Source: Bacillota bacterium
GTDB taxonomy: Bacteria > Bacillota > Bacilli > Alicyclobacillales > SLC66
DNA: 5,442 nucleotides
Assembly (NCBI GenBank): GCA_021797415.1
Contig: JAJZZT010000081.1
Span: 1 to 5,442, forward strand
Direction of reading: 5' to 3'
Translations under genes and position numbers: made by a program
Part shown: positions 1-5,012 of the stretch, piece after piece
How positions within the stretch are numbered: position 1 is the first letter of the stretch
How the letters are laid out: the number at the start of each line of letters is the position of its first letter
The notes under the pieces: model-generated
What the model was told of the DNA's origin: nothing
Seen by the model: the letters and a program-made list of their open reading frames with translations, nothing else
The model's database searches: none

Positions 1-1
1 T

Positions 2-1036
2 GTCACGTTATTCCGCCACGCCTTCGGGCGATCGAACGTCAACCACTTGACAAAAAAGAGACCTGCTATCCCGCCGCTGCTCCTGGTCCGCTAAGTACGG
101 CCGGCATGGGCCTACACGCGATTTCTGCACCATGTGCTCAAGCAGGCACCGCAGGTCGACGCGATATTCGACACTCTGGTGCAACACCTGCGGGAAGCGC
201 TGCCGGGTTTTGGTGAGCGTTGGGCGATGGACAGCAAGGCGCTCGCCTCGTTTGCCAAGCGGGAAAACCCGAATGATACGGTGGACGGACGGCGCGATAC
301 GGGCGCTGATTATGGGTGAAAAGAATACCGTGGCGTACATAAAGACGGCCGGACATGGGAGAAGATCGTCAAATTGTTCGGCTACAGATTGCACATGGTC
401 GTCGACCCGACGTATGAACTGGCGATTCCCTTTACGGTGACCAAGACGTCGGAACCCGATATCAACGAAGATCACCGATTGCTGGAGCAGATGGAGGAGA
501 GACAGCTGGCGATTCTGGAGGCCGCCGAGACGCTGGCTGCAGATAAGGGATACGACGATACGAAACTGATCAAGAAATGTTGGGATCAGCACCAGATCAA
601 GCCGGTGATCGACATCCGCAGCATGTGGAAAGGCACGGATAAGACGCGGTTGCTCAGCGGACCGGGGAACGTGGCGTACAACTATAAGGGCAGCATGTAT
701 TGCTTCTGTCCGGAGACGGGCACGCAGCGGGAGATGGCCAATGGCGGGTTTGAAAAAGACCGCAACACCGTAAAGAAGCTATGCCCGGCCAAGCAATACG
801 GCATCGAGTGCAAGGGGCAGGCCCAATGCCCGGTGGCGCAAGGAATCCGCATCCCGCTGTCGGAGGACCGACGGATCTTTACGCCGATTGATCGGTCCAG
901 CTACAAATGGGAAAAGGAATACGACAGGCGGACGTCCGTCGAGCGGGTCAACAGCCGATTGGACGTCTCGTTCGGGTTTGAAGTGCATCCGATTCGGGGC
1001 ATGGACAAAATGCGGAACCTGGTGAGGAGCGCCTAA
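2..1036 (+). pseudogene. Broken IS1182-type DDE transposase
   Basis: This is a decayed cut-and-paste transposase; the intact enzyme would bind the element's terminal repeats and catalyse transposition. One frame can be followed from the window edge to TAA at 1034-1036. It is interrupted by TAA at 92-94 and TGA at 317-319, and matching protein sequence resumes in the same frame after each. The catalytic triad is still visible: Asp in WAMDSKALASF (codon 230-232), Asp in AADKGYDD (542-544) and Glu in YDRRTSVERVNSRLD (941-943), the last fitting the Y-(2)-R-(3)-E signature of IS4-like enzymes. A cysteine-rich insert (YCFCPETGT, CPAKQYG, CPV) is typical of IS1182 relatives. The C-terminus jumps from GMDKM directly to RNLVRSA and stop, whereas relatives, as I recall them, have a hydrophobic stretch of roughly 25-30 residues in between, so an in-frame deletion is likely. 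The 5' end lies outside the window. An inactive remnant is nearly certain; the exact family name is from memory. Confidence 0.88.
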
Positions 1037-1071
1037 AAGAGTGGCCACAAAGGGATCAGTCGGGCGGAATC

Positions 1072-1101
1072 GTGATCCACAGGCCGCGATTTGTGAATCA
1101 C
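1072..1101. repeat. 10-bp inverted repeat downstream of transposase
   Basis: GTGATCCACA (1072-1081) and TGTGAATCAC (1092-1101) are complementary at 9 of 10 positions, separated by GGCCGCGATT. It could fold as a hairpin 36 bases after the transposase stop. ATTTTTC follows about 17 bases later, too far for a classic intrinsic terminator. It may be an internal terminator-like structure of the insertion sequence. Confidence 0.45.
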
Positions 1102-1260
1102 GGGTTTCGTGTGCCCATTTTTCAAGTCATCCGGGTCTGCGGGCAGCCATTCGCTCAAAAACAGGGTGAGTGTCGTGCAAAAAAGGTATTTTCTACCATG
1201 TTATATATGGATAACCAGTTCGCGAAAACAGCATCGCAAATAGCACGGAGTATCTATATG

Positions 1261-1289
1261 TTGACAGGGCGAAAAAACAAAATTATGCT
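1261..1289 (+). promoter_or_regulatory. SigA-type promoter, TTGACA-N17-TATGCT
   Basis: A perfect -35 hexamer TTGACA (1261-1266) is separated by 17 bases from TATGCT (1284-1289, 4 of 6 matches to TATAAT). Spacing and sequence fit a primary sigma factor promoter firing near 1296. No start codon with a good ribosome site lies close downstream, so its transcript would have a leader of about 250 bases before the gene at 1551, unless the hairpin at 1295-1309 stops it. Confidence 0.45.
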
Positions 1290-1294
1290 AATCG

Positions 1295-1317
1295 AAAGCT
1301 CAATGCTTTATTTTTTT
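1295..1317 (+). terminator. Weak candidate intrinsic terminator
   Basis: AAAGC (1295-1299) and GCTTT (1305-1309) form a 5-bp stem around TCAAT, followed by A and seven T residues. The stem has only two GC pairs, so it is weak. It could end transcripts leaving the insertion sequence. It lies on top of the predicted start point of the promoter at 1261-1289, so it makes little sense for that transcript. Confidence 0.2.
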
Positions 1318-1493
1318 GTAGCTTGTCACGTTCATGCGTGCAAAGCATGGGTAGGTAGATTGTAGCGGCATGATGGAGGAGTATCCAACGTAGTACGGCG
1401 GCGCCGTGTGTCAGTGTGCTTGGGTGGCAATAGACTCTTGCGAGAATGACGAGTGGCTGGCAACTGCCCTTGCTACTGCAGATGTGTAGTTCT

Positions 1494-1502
1494 TGCTATA
1501 AT
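1494..1502 (+). promoter_or_regulatory. Extended -10 promoter for the 1551 gene
   Basis: TGCTATAAT contains a perfect -10 hexamer (1497-1502) with the TG extension one base upstream (1494-1495). No good -35 is present at 16-18 bases, which is normal for extended -10 promoters. Transcription would start near 1509, giving a 5' leader of about 40 bases that carries the GAGGGG ribosome site of the GTG start at 1551. A near-identical core recurs at 4938-4954, upstream of the ABC transporter gene. Confidence 0.55.
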
Positions 1503-1550
1503 GGATGAGAGGCCGTTGTCACAACATGAATGTACGAGGGGATATGACTT

Positions 1551-1910
1551 GTGCCACGAGATGTGCTGTTGGTGAAAATACAAAATGCTCTCGCAGATGG
1601 CCAGAGCCTATATGAGGCAACTCGCCAAAGTTGGAAGATTTCTCAAACTGGGCTGTCGGATATCAAATATGTTGTTGGGATCTCTGGCGGAAGGGTAGTA
1701 TCCGCCTACGAGCCGACCACATGGCATCTTATTGACAACGAGGAGGCGGAGGTTCCCGAAGACGTCGGCAGGAATCGTTTCGACGGAGACGAGGCACCGA
1801 GCGAGGTGATGCTCAAGTTCCAAAGGGCGAAGCGCCTATTGCTCAGCAAGTTTGGTCAAGGCGCCGCGATTGCGTACGCATCACTCGAGGAGATTGACAG
1901 CTATGGATGA
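1551..1910 (+). CDS. Conserved uncharacterised small protein (119 aa)
   Basis: Function unknown. The start is GTG at 1551, chosen because GAGGGG (1536-1541) lies 9 bases upstream; the ATG at 1544 is in another frame and too close to that site. The protein is soluble-looking, with no membrane segment or signal peptide. Residues about 18-60 hold LYEATRQSWKIS, then KYVVGISGGRVVSAYEPTTW, and residues about 74-85 hold RNRFDGDEAPSE. From memory this matches a widespread family of short proteins with the pattern LY-x-ATR-x-x-W, Y-V-x-x-V-x-x-G-x-V, Y-x-P-x-x-W and R-x-x-F-x-G-x-x-AP-x-E. Such proteins may be small beta-rich binding modules, but that is inference. An extended -10 promoter lies directly upstream. 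The gene end overlaps a short downstream frame at 1903, so it was probably the first gene of an operon. Its coding status is fairly sure, its role is not. Confidence 0.75.
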   Translation: MPRDVLLVKIQNALADGQSLYEATRQSWKISQTGLSDIKYVVGISGGRVVSAYEPTTWHLIDNEEAEVPEDVGRNRFDGDEAPSEVMLKFQRAKRLLLSKFGQGAAIAYASLEEIDSYG

Positions 1911-2010
1911 TCAGGTAGACAGCGACCTGAATGCGCGGTGAAAGGCGGCGCGGGACCCTATCCGCAGTTTTCATGGCGCCCTGACCAGATACCGAACTGT
2001 CGGAGCCTAG
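1903..2010 (+). pseudogene. Short overlapping partner gene with nonsense codon
   Basis: ATG at 1903-1905 overlaps the last codons of the upstream gene within ATGGATGA. It has a GAGGAG ribosome site about 10 bases upstream, a typical coupled start. The frame gives MDDQVDSDLNAR, then TGA at 1939-1941, then continues in the same frame as KAARDPIRSF and on to TAG at 2008-2010. A TGG-to-TGA or CGA-to-TGA change would explain the break and would restore a 35-residue product. Alternatively it is the truncated start of a longer lost gene, or only a 12-residue peptide. No family is recognised. Confidence 0.35.
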
Positions 2011-2300
2011 TCTTGGACTTCAACCGTTGTGAAAGGGCTCGATATTCGACTTGGCGTGGGGCACATTCGAGTTTTAGAAACTTGCCTTCATGAATACCCG
2101 CACAAAGGGACGCAAGATGGCCCTGTAAGAAGATCCGTTACATATGACGACCTTTCCATCTTGTCTCGCATATGTGAATCTTCACATATGCGAGACAAGA
2201 TTATGAGGCGGCGAAAAATAGCCCGATCTATCCCGAGATCAGCAATCGACCCCGCGAAGGCGCCAATAGCCGCATTAAAATGAAACATCGAGGTCGTTCG
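2011..2300. other. Palindrome-bearing stretch without a recognised gene
   Basis: No supported gene is seen. A plus-strand frame from GTG 2029 to TGA 2281 lacks a ribosome site and runs through the palindrome. The minus-strand frame that continues from the helicase remnant stays open through this stretch, but its residues after the QLPPTDHF block no longer look like helicase. The 44-bp palindrome at 2158-2201 is its main content. This may be a small inserted element or element scar that truncated the helicase gene. Confidence 0.5.
2158..2201. repeat. Perfect 21-bp inverted repeat with 2-bp centre
   Basis: The left arm (2158-2178, starting ATCTTGTCTCGCATATG) and the right arm (2181-2201) are perfect reverse complements separated by TC. 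No T run follows on either strand, so it is not a normal terminator. Both arms contain CATATG, and a further CATATG at 2141-2146 lies in a partly similar context (TTACATATGACG). Candidate roles are a recombinase or transposase binding site, an abutted pair of insertion-sequence ends, or the scar of an excised element. The extent of the symmetry is certain; the role is not known. Confidence 0.9.
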
Positions 2301-2775
2301 CTTGAAGTGGTCCGTCGGGGGCAATTGCTGGTGATCGCCCTCGACGACAATCTGCCTGGCGCGCAGGATGGAGCCGTAGGCGTCCATTGTCTGGACCTGA
2401 CTGGCCTCGTCGAGGATGACCGCGTCAAACTCGACGCTGTCCGGTGCAAGGTAGGGGCCACGGACAGCAGGCCCATCATGAATACGGACTTGATGGATTG
2501 AACTGCGCGTCCCGCCTCCTTCAGCAGCTTGCGAATCGGCATGTGCCGCCCCATCTTCTGGAATTCGCGCCGCAGAACAGCGCCTGCCCGACGGCGTCGG
2601 GCGTCGGGAGCCCCTGCCAGCGCCCAAGCGCGACCTCCTTCTGGTTAGCCCTGAGGTGCCACTCATCAAGTTTCTGATAGGAGGAGACCGCGTGATGGTG
2701 TGTCGCACTGGAAAAATCGCGCACTTGGCGATGCTCTCCGTACGCAATGTCATCCGCGAGCGCCAGCGCAATCAA
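2301..2775 (-). pseudogene. Fragment of a large superfamily 1 helicase
   Basis: This is a remnant of an ATP-dependent nucleic-acid helicase of the kind found in very large DUF4011/AAA_11-type proteins. Three frames must be joined. The first (2775 to about 2580) gives VRDFSSATHHHAV and YQKLDEWHLRANQKEV. The second (about 2590 to 2457) gives RREFQKMGRHMPIRKLLKEA and GRAVQSIKSVFMM. The third (2457 to 2301) gives FDAVILDEASQV (motif II/Walker B, DEAS at 2411-2400) and GDHQQLPPTDHF (motif III, 2339-2313). The switches fall near 2572-2582 and at the GGGG run 2454-2457, each explained by one lost base. Walker A and everything after motif III are missing; homology fades after about 2301, just before the palindrome segment. 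Full family members exceed 1000 residues, so only about a tenth remains. Relatives occur in defence islands, including, as I recall, the hhe system with its Vsr-like nuclease domain. The fragment itself cannot be active. Confidence 0.85.
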
Positions 2776-2802
2776 AAATTCTAAAATAACGCACCAAAAC
2801 GG

Positions 2803-2827
2803 ATTGATGTGTTATCCACATATCAAT
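2803..2827. promoter_or_regulatory. Inverted repeat containing a perfect DnaA-box sequence
   Basis: ATTGATGTG (2803-2811) and CATATCAAT (2819-2827) are complementary at 8 of 9 positions around a 7-base centre. The site lies 20 bases upstream of the ribosome site of the membrane-protein gene, so it fits an operator. TTATCCACA at 2812-2820 matches the DnaA-box consensus exactly. TTGATG (2804-2809) could be a -35 element, with only a weak -10 (TGTTAC, 2827-2832) at 17 bases. Regulation by DnaA or by a dimeric repressor is inference. Confidence 0.4.
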
Positions 2828-2857
2828 GTTACCATATTACTGCCTTGGAGGGATCTT

Positions 2858-3418
2858 GTGAGACTGAGTGACTGGATTTCATTTGGCTCGTTGGCCATCG
2901 CAATCGTCGCGTTCACGTACACATACATCACAAATGCAAAGAAATATGAACTTGACAGTCAATACCGAAAGGAAATATTGGATTGGTATGCCGCGACCGT
3001 GAAGATCCTCATTGAGTTCAAACTCAGAGCGAAGAGCGAAGAATCCGCTGCAACACGCGACGTCGAATTACGCTCTCAACTGTCAGCTCAAATTGAACTC
3101 GGACGGTTTTATTTCCCTAACGTCGACAAAGGAGATAGGTTTGGGATCGAAAAACCACTGGCGTATAGGGGTTACCGTAATGTAGTACTTGAATTTCTCG
3201 TTCTCACTTACAGAATTTCCGAACGCGATGAGCCTGTCCAGTACGTTGACCATCTTGAGACGCTTCAACGACATTTTACGTCTGAAATTTTCTCTATCCT
3301 CGATCCGAAACGGTATCTGGCGGATACCCATCGATACGCGGGTAGGACATTCAACGGGAATCTATCCCTCGAAGACTTTATCGCTCAAGACCCACCACGC
3401 ATAGATGCGTTTCTTTGA
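2858..3418 (+). CDS. Single-span membrane protein, unknown function (186 aa)
   Basis: Function unknown. GTG at 2858 is taken as the start because GGAGGG (2847-2852) lies 5 bases upstream and translation then opens MRLSDWISFGSLA; the frame is open to 2747, but that part overlaps the helicase remnant. Residues about 5-24 (WISFGSLAIAIVAFTYTYIT) form one transmembrane helix. The rest is a charged, helical cytoplasmic domain of about 160 residues. It carries the stretch GRFYFPN (about residue 81) and, after a gap, KPLAYRGYRNVVLEFLVLTY. From memory, similar N-terminally anchored proteins with a GRFFFPN...KP.AYRGYR core occur in many bacteria without an assigned role. The gene is intact and stands alone between two decayed regions. 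Codon use is less GC-rich than in the flanking remnants, which hints at separate acquisition. Confidence 0.82.
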   Translation: MRLSDWISFGSLAIAIVAFTYTYITNAKKYELDSQYRKEILDWYAATVKILIEFKLRAKSEESAATRDVELRSQLSAQIELGRFYFPNVDKGDRFGIEKPLAYRGYRNVVLEFLVLTYRISERDEPVQYVDHLETLQRHFTSEIFSILDPKRYLADTHRYAGRTFNGNLSLEDFIAQDPPRIDAFL

Positions 3419-3693
3419 ATCAACGTGCAGAACAGAGCCGGGGCGGAATTGGCGGGCCATTCAGTTTATTCCTCTGTATTCAACATGAAATCGGAATGTG
3501 GATAGCTCATCCCTGTGGATAGGTCAGGCATTTGAAGCAACTTGGCATTGTGTGCCCTGCTCGAAGCGTCCAGTCGCCTTCATCGCGGTGATGAATATCC
3601 GCTTGGCTAGCGGGTCCTGCCTTTGTCCAACACGAAAGACACATGCCCTTGTGCACATATGGATGGGGTGCCGTCAACTTCGAGTGGAGACGG
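3419..3693. other. Intergenic stretch with a possible minus-strand small ORF
   Basis: No well-supported gene is seen. The minus strand has a 44-codon frame (3658 to 3524) starting MCTRACVFRVG and containing DPLAKRIFITAMKATGRFEQ. It looks protein-like but has no ribosome site and no recognised family, so it may be another gene scrap. Two copies of TGTGGATAG lie at 3497-3522. No terminator with a T run follows the membrane-protein gene. Confidence 0.4.
3497..3522 (-). repeat. Two near-DnaA-box direct repeats
   Basis: TGTGGATAG occurs at 3497-3505 and again at 3514-3522. On the minus strand each reads CTATCCACA, one base from the DnaA-box consensus TTATCCACA. Together with the perfect box at 2812-2820 they flank the membrane-protein gene. 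Two copies with a 17-base period could be a protein-binding pair. No AT-rich unwinding region or dnaA/dnaN gene is nearby, so an origin is unlikely. Confidence 0.35.
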
Positions 3694-3841
3694 TTACGTA
3701 TCAGCCGACATGCCCTTTCGTCGCAGTCCTGCCCATTCCCCCAGCTTTTGGGTCATCGTTTCCACGATCTCTCGCAGCCGGGCCACGCCGGCATTCGAAT
3801 GTGCCGATACATTCCGCTTCCCACCACAATGCCGGGGATCT

Positions 3842-3999
3842 TCAGGATTGCCCGACAGCGCCGCCAACCTGTTCGCCAAACAGCGTGATCACGGTGTCGT
3901 CAATATCGATCCAGATCAGGCGCGTCTCTTCCCCGCATGGGAGAAGCGGGTGTGACCCAAGACGATGCAGTCGACCAGATGATCGACGAGTTGGGCTAA
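3842..3999 (-). pseudogene. IS4/IS1380-type transposase fragment
   Basis: This is a scrap of a DDE transposase. The frame entering at 3999 reads LAQLVDHLVDCIVLGHTR, like the N-terminal helix block of these enzymes. A second frame then reads PLLPCGEETRLIWIDIDD followed by TVITLFGEQVGGAVG and a stop at 3842-3844. IDIDDTVITLFG carries the first catalytic aspartate region. In complete relatives, as I recall them, about 100 residues separate these blocks, so an internal deletion has fused them out of frame near 3940. Sequence past the first-Asp block is lost. A further minus-strand open frame ending at 3694 (ARLREIVETMTQKLGEWAGL) may belong to the same remnant, but I cannot place it. The exact family is uncertain; a dead transposase fragment is likely. 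Confidence 0.7.
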
Positions 4000-4081
4000 A
4001 GTGCGCTACTCCTAACCTTCAACAAGAGGCTGCGGTGTCCTTCTTTAATGTGCGAAAAATTTTGCACCCCGTCATCGCCCC

Positions 4082-4429
4082 TCACCCCGGGTAAAGCTTG
4101 GGGAAACGCGCGGCGCTCGGAGCGTACCTTCCGATTTCATGATTAACAGTCACAACCACGTCGATCCCGTTATATCTGACCGATGTCCACGACGGCACTT
4201 CATATGCCAAGAACGTGTGGATCGACGTGGGACACGCCGTTCCACCTCCATGGCCCAGAACCAAAAGAGCCACCGGCTCCTCGCCCCCTGCCTCAGCGAC
4301 CGCCCTGGAGGGACGTGCGCCGAGGACCGCCTGGGACGGCCCTTCGGTCGCCACCATGCCCTTGAAGCTCGGACCGGACCCCGGACCGGAGGAAAATCTC
4401 GAACCACCAGCGCCACTCACCGCCGCCAC
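4082..4429 (-). CDS. Hypothetical protein, third of a minus-strand trio (115 aa)
   Basis: No family is recognised. A GTG start at 4429 overlaps the TAG stop of the preceding frame by one base (TAGTG), a common coupling arrangement, and this decided the start. The N-terminal half is rich in Gly, Ser, Pro and Ala and looks disordered (FSSGPGSGPSF, GARPSRAVAEAGGEEP). The C-terminal part looks folded (HTFLAYEVPSWTSVRY, NGIDVVVTVNHEIGRYAP). The opposite strand also has a long open frame over 4143-4523 that shares third codon positions, so codon bias cannot decide between them. The minus frame is preferred only because of the start-stop overlaps with its neighbours. A 9-base repeat, CGGACCGGA, occurs twice at 4370-4390 within it. 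Confidence 0.42.
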   Translation of the reverse strand: MAAVSGAGGSRFSSGPGSGPSFKGMVATEGPSQAVLGARPSRAVAEAGGEEPVALLVLGHGGGTACPTSIHTFLAYEVPSWTSVRYNGIDVVVTVNHEIGRYAPSAARFPKLYPG

Positions 4430-4590
4430 TATCCGCGCTGCCCCAACAGAACAACCTGGGCCTTGGCTGCGGCGGCCGCGTAGTACTCCGGCGTCGCCTT
4501 GTGGGTCCCTGCGCTCAACGTAGCGTACAGCCATTGAACGGGAAACTTGATGTTGCCGCGTCGAATCGACAGGATGGGCGCGTCACTCAT
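4429..4590 (-). CDS. Small hypothetical protein, second of the trio (53 aa)
   Basis: This frame begins MSDAPILSIRRGNIKFPVQW and continues LYATLSAGTHKATPEYY to an Ala-rich end. Its ATG (4590-4588) directly follows the TAG stop (4593-4591) of the upstream frame, and its own stop overlaps the next start, so all three frames look like one coupled operon. It has no membrane segment and I do not recognise the family. The residue mix is that of a genuine basic, soluble small protein rather than random translation. Small structural or accessory proteins of phages or conjugative elements are packed this way, but nothing here proves such an origin. Confidence 0.5.
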   Translation of the reverse strand: MSDAPILSIRRGNIKFPVQWLYATLSAGTHKATPEYYAAAAAKAQVVLLGQRG

Positions 4591-4825
4591 CTAAAGCCTC
4601 TCCAATTCAGGAAACAGATCCTTCGCCACAACCCCCTGGAGGACCGTCAAGCCGGGCGCGGCGGCTTCAACGAGACGCCCGATCCTTCGATCGCACGCCG
4701 CGAGGACATCGTTCCATCTCCCGCTCTTCCGCAGATACGCTCCCGCTCCGATGCGGCCCTGCCACTTGCTGGACCAGAACGGGACCACGTTCTGGCGCTT
4801 TGGCCTTAAGCAACCTGCCGTCCAT
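4591..4825 (-). pseudogene. Small hypothetical gene with early frameshift, first of the trio
   Basis: ATG at 4825 (or TTG at 4828) follows a GGAGG site at 4841-4837 with 11 or 8 bases spacing and reads MDGRLLKAK. The well-formed frame, NVVPFWSSKWQGRIGAGAYL and RKSGRWNDVLAACDRRIG, to TAG at 4593-4591 lies in a different phase. It has no acceptable start of its own except a GTG at 4788 without a ribosome site. Removing one base near 4794-4800 joins the two into a protein of about 75 residues ending VVAKDLFPELERL. It is basic in the first half and helical later, with no recognised family. The frame break may be a mutation or an assembly error. Confidence 0.45.
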
Positions 4826-4869
4826 CAAACGCCGCGCCTCCATTCGATTATGTAGACAAGGAATAATTT

Positions 4870-4898
4870 AGTATAGCGCGCGGCAGACAGAAACTCTA
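4870..4898 (-). promoter_or_regulatory. Possible promoter for the minus-strand trio
   Basis: On the minus strand TATACT (4875-4870) matches the -10 consensus at 5 of 6 positions and lies about 30 bases before the GGAGG site at 4841. The hexamer 17 bases upstream (TAGAGT, 4898-4893) matches the -35 consensus at only 3 positions. It is plausible by position only. Confidence 0.3.
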
Positions 4899-4939
4899 TA
4901 ATCTTCTCATGCAGGCAAGCGCAGCGAAGTGTTTCCACT

Positions 4940-4950
4940 TGCTATACAAT
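4940..4950 (+). promoter_or_regulatory. Extended -10-like promoter ahead of ABC transporter
   Basis: TTGCTATACAATGGAT resembles the extended -10 core at 1492-1506 except for a two-base CA insertion. The TG at 4940-4941 precedes TATACA (4943-4948), with TACAAT (4945-4950) as an alternative -10. No clear -35 is seen. Transcription would begin near 4956, about 57 bases before the ATG at 5013. Confidence 0.35.
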
Positions 4951-5012
4951 GGATCACTGACATATACCTTTACGCGTCTGGAATATGCAGCAAGAGAGAC
5001 AGGGTGCTGACC

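Larger units (their letters stand above)
1..1101 (+). mobile_element. IS1182-family insertion sequence remnant
   Basis: The broken transposase and its 3' flank are read as one insertion-sequence remnant. The left end is outside the window. The right end is not resolved: it lies after the transposase stop at 1036 and possibly as far as the AT-rich boundary near 1170-1190, where the composition changes sharply. No matching terminal inverted repeat or target duplication can be seen because only one end is present. An inverted repeat at 1072-1101 sits in the 3' untranslated part. Confidence 0.55.
1102..1550. other. AT-rich non-coding stretch
   Basis: No convincing gene is seen here. An open frame from 1072 to 1365 has no ribosome site, a composition that changes abruptly in the middle and no recognisable protein. 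Positions about 1190-1330 are clearly more AT-rich than the flanks, which may mark the outer edge of the insertion sequence or older host DNA. The stretch holds two promoter-like sites (1261-1289 and 1494-1502), a weak hairpin with a T run (1295-1317) and a short perfect palindrome, ACGGCG-G-CGCCGT, at 1395-1407. Confidence 0.5.

Noticed and set aside
8..592. Long minus-strand open frame of 194 codons
   Set aside because: It is the antisense of the transposase, which has catalytic motifs in the plus frame; the minus translation matches nothing and has no ribosome site.
1072..1365. Plus-strand open frame of 97 codons
   Set aside because: It has no ribosome site, crosses a sharp change in base composition and shows no protein-like pattern.
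92..1941. TGA or stop-codon recoding, as in-frame TGA occurs in two genes
   Set aside because: The transposase also has an in-frame TAA, and other genes end normally at TGA (1908-1910 and 3416-3418). Ordinary gene decay explains it.
2158..2201. Palindrome as an intrinsic terminator
   Set aside because: No T run follows the stem on either strand and no intact gene ends just before it.
2029..2283. Plus-strand open frame of 84 codons
   Set aside because: It has no ribosome site and reads straight through the 44-bp palindrome; part of its openness is a by-product of the repeat.
2812..3522. Chromosomal or plasmid replication origin
   Set aside because: There is only one perfect and two near DnaA boxes, widely spaced, with no AT-rich unwinding element and no replication gene nearby.
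3498..4094. Plus-strand frame of 198 codons
   Set aside because: Its Cys/Ser/Pro-rich translation is not protein-like and it is antisense to the IS4/IS1380-type transposase remnant.
4143..4523. Plus-strand frame reading LYLTDVHDGTSYAKNVWIDV
   Set aside because: It is long and has good codon composition, but shares third positions with the minus frame and has no start with a ribosome site. The minus-strand trio has coupled starts and stops. Not fully excluded.
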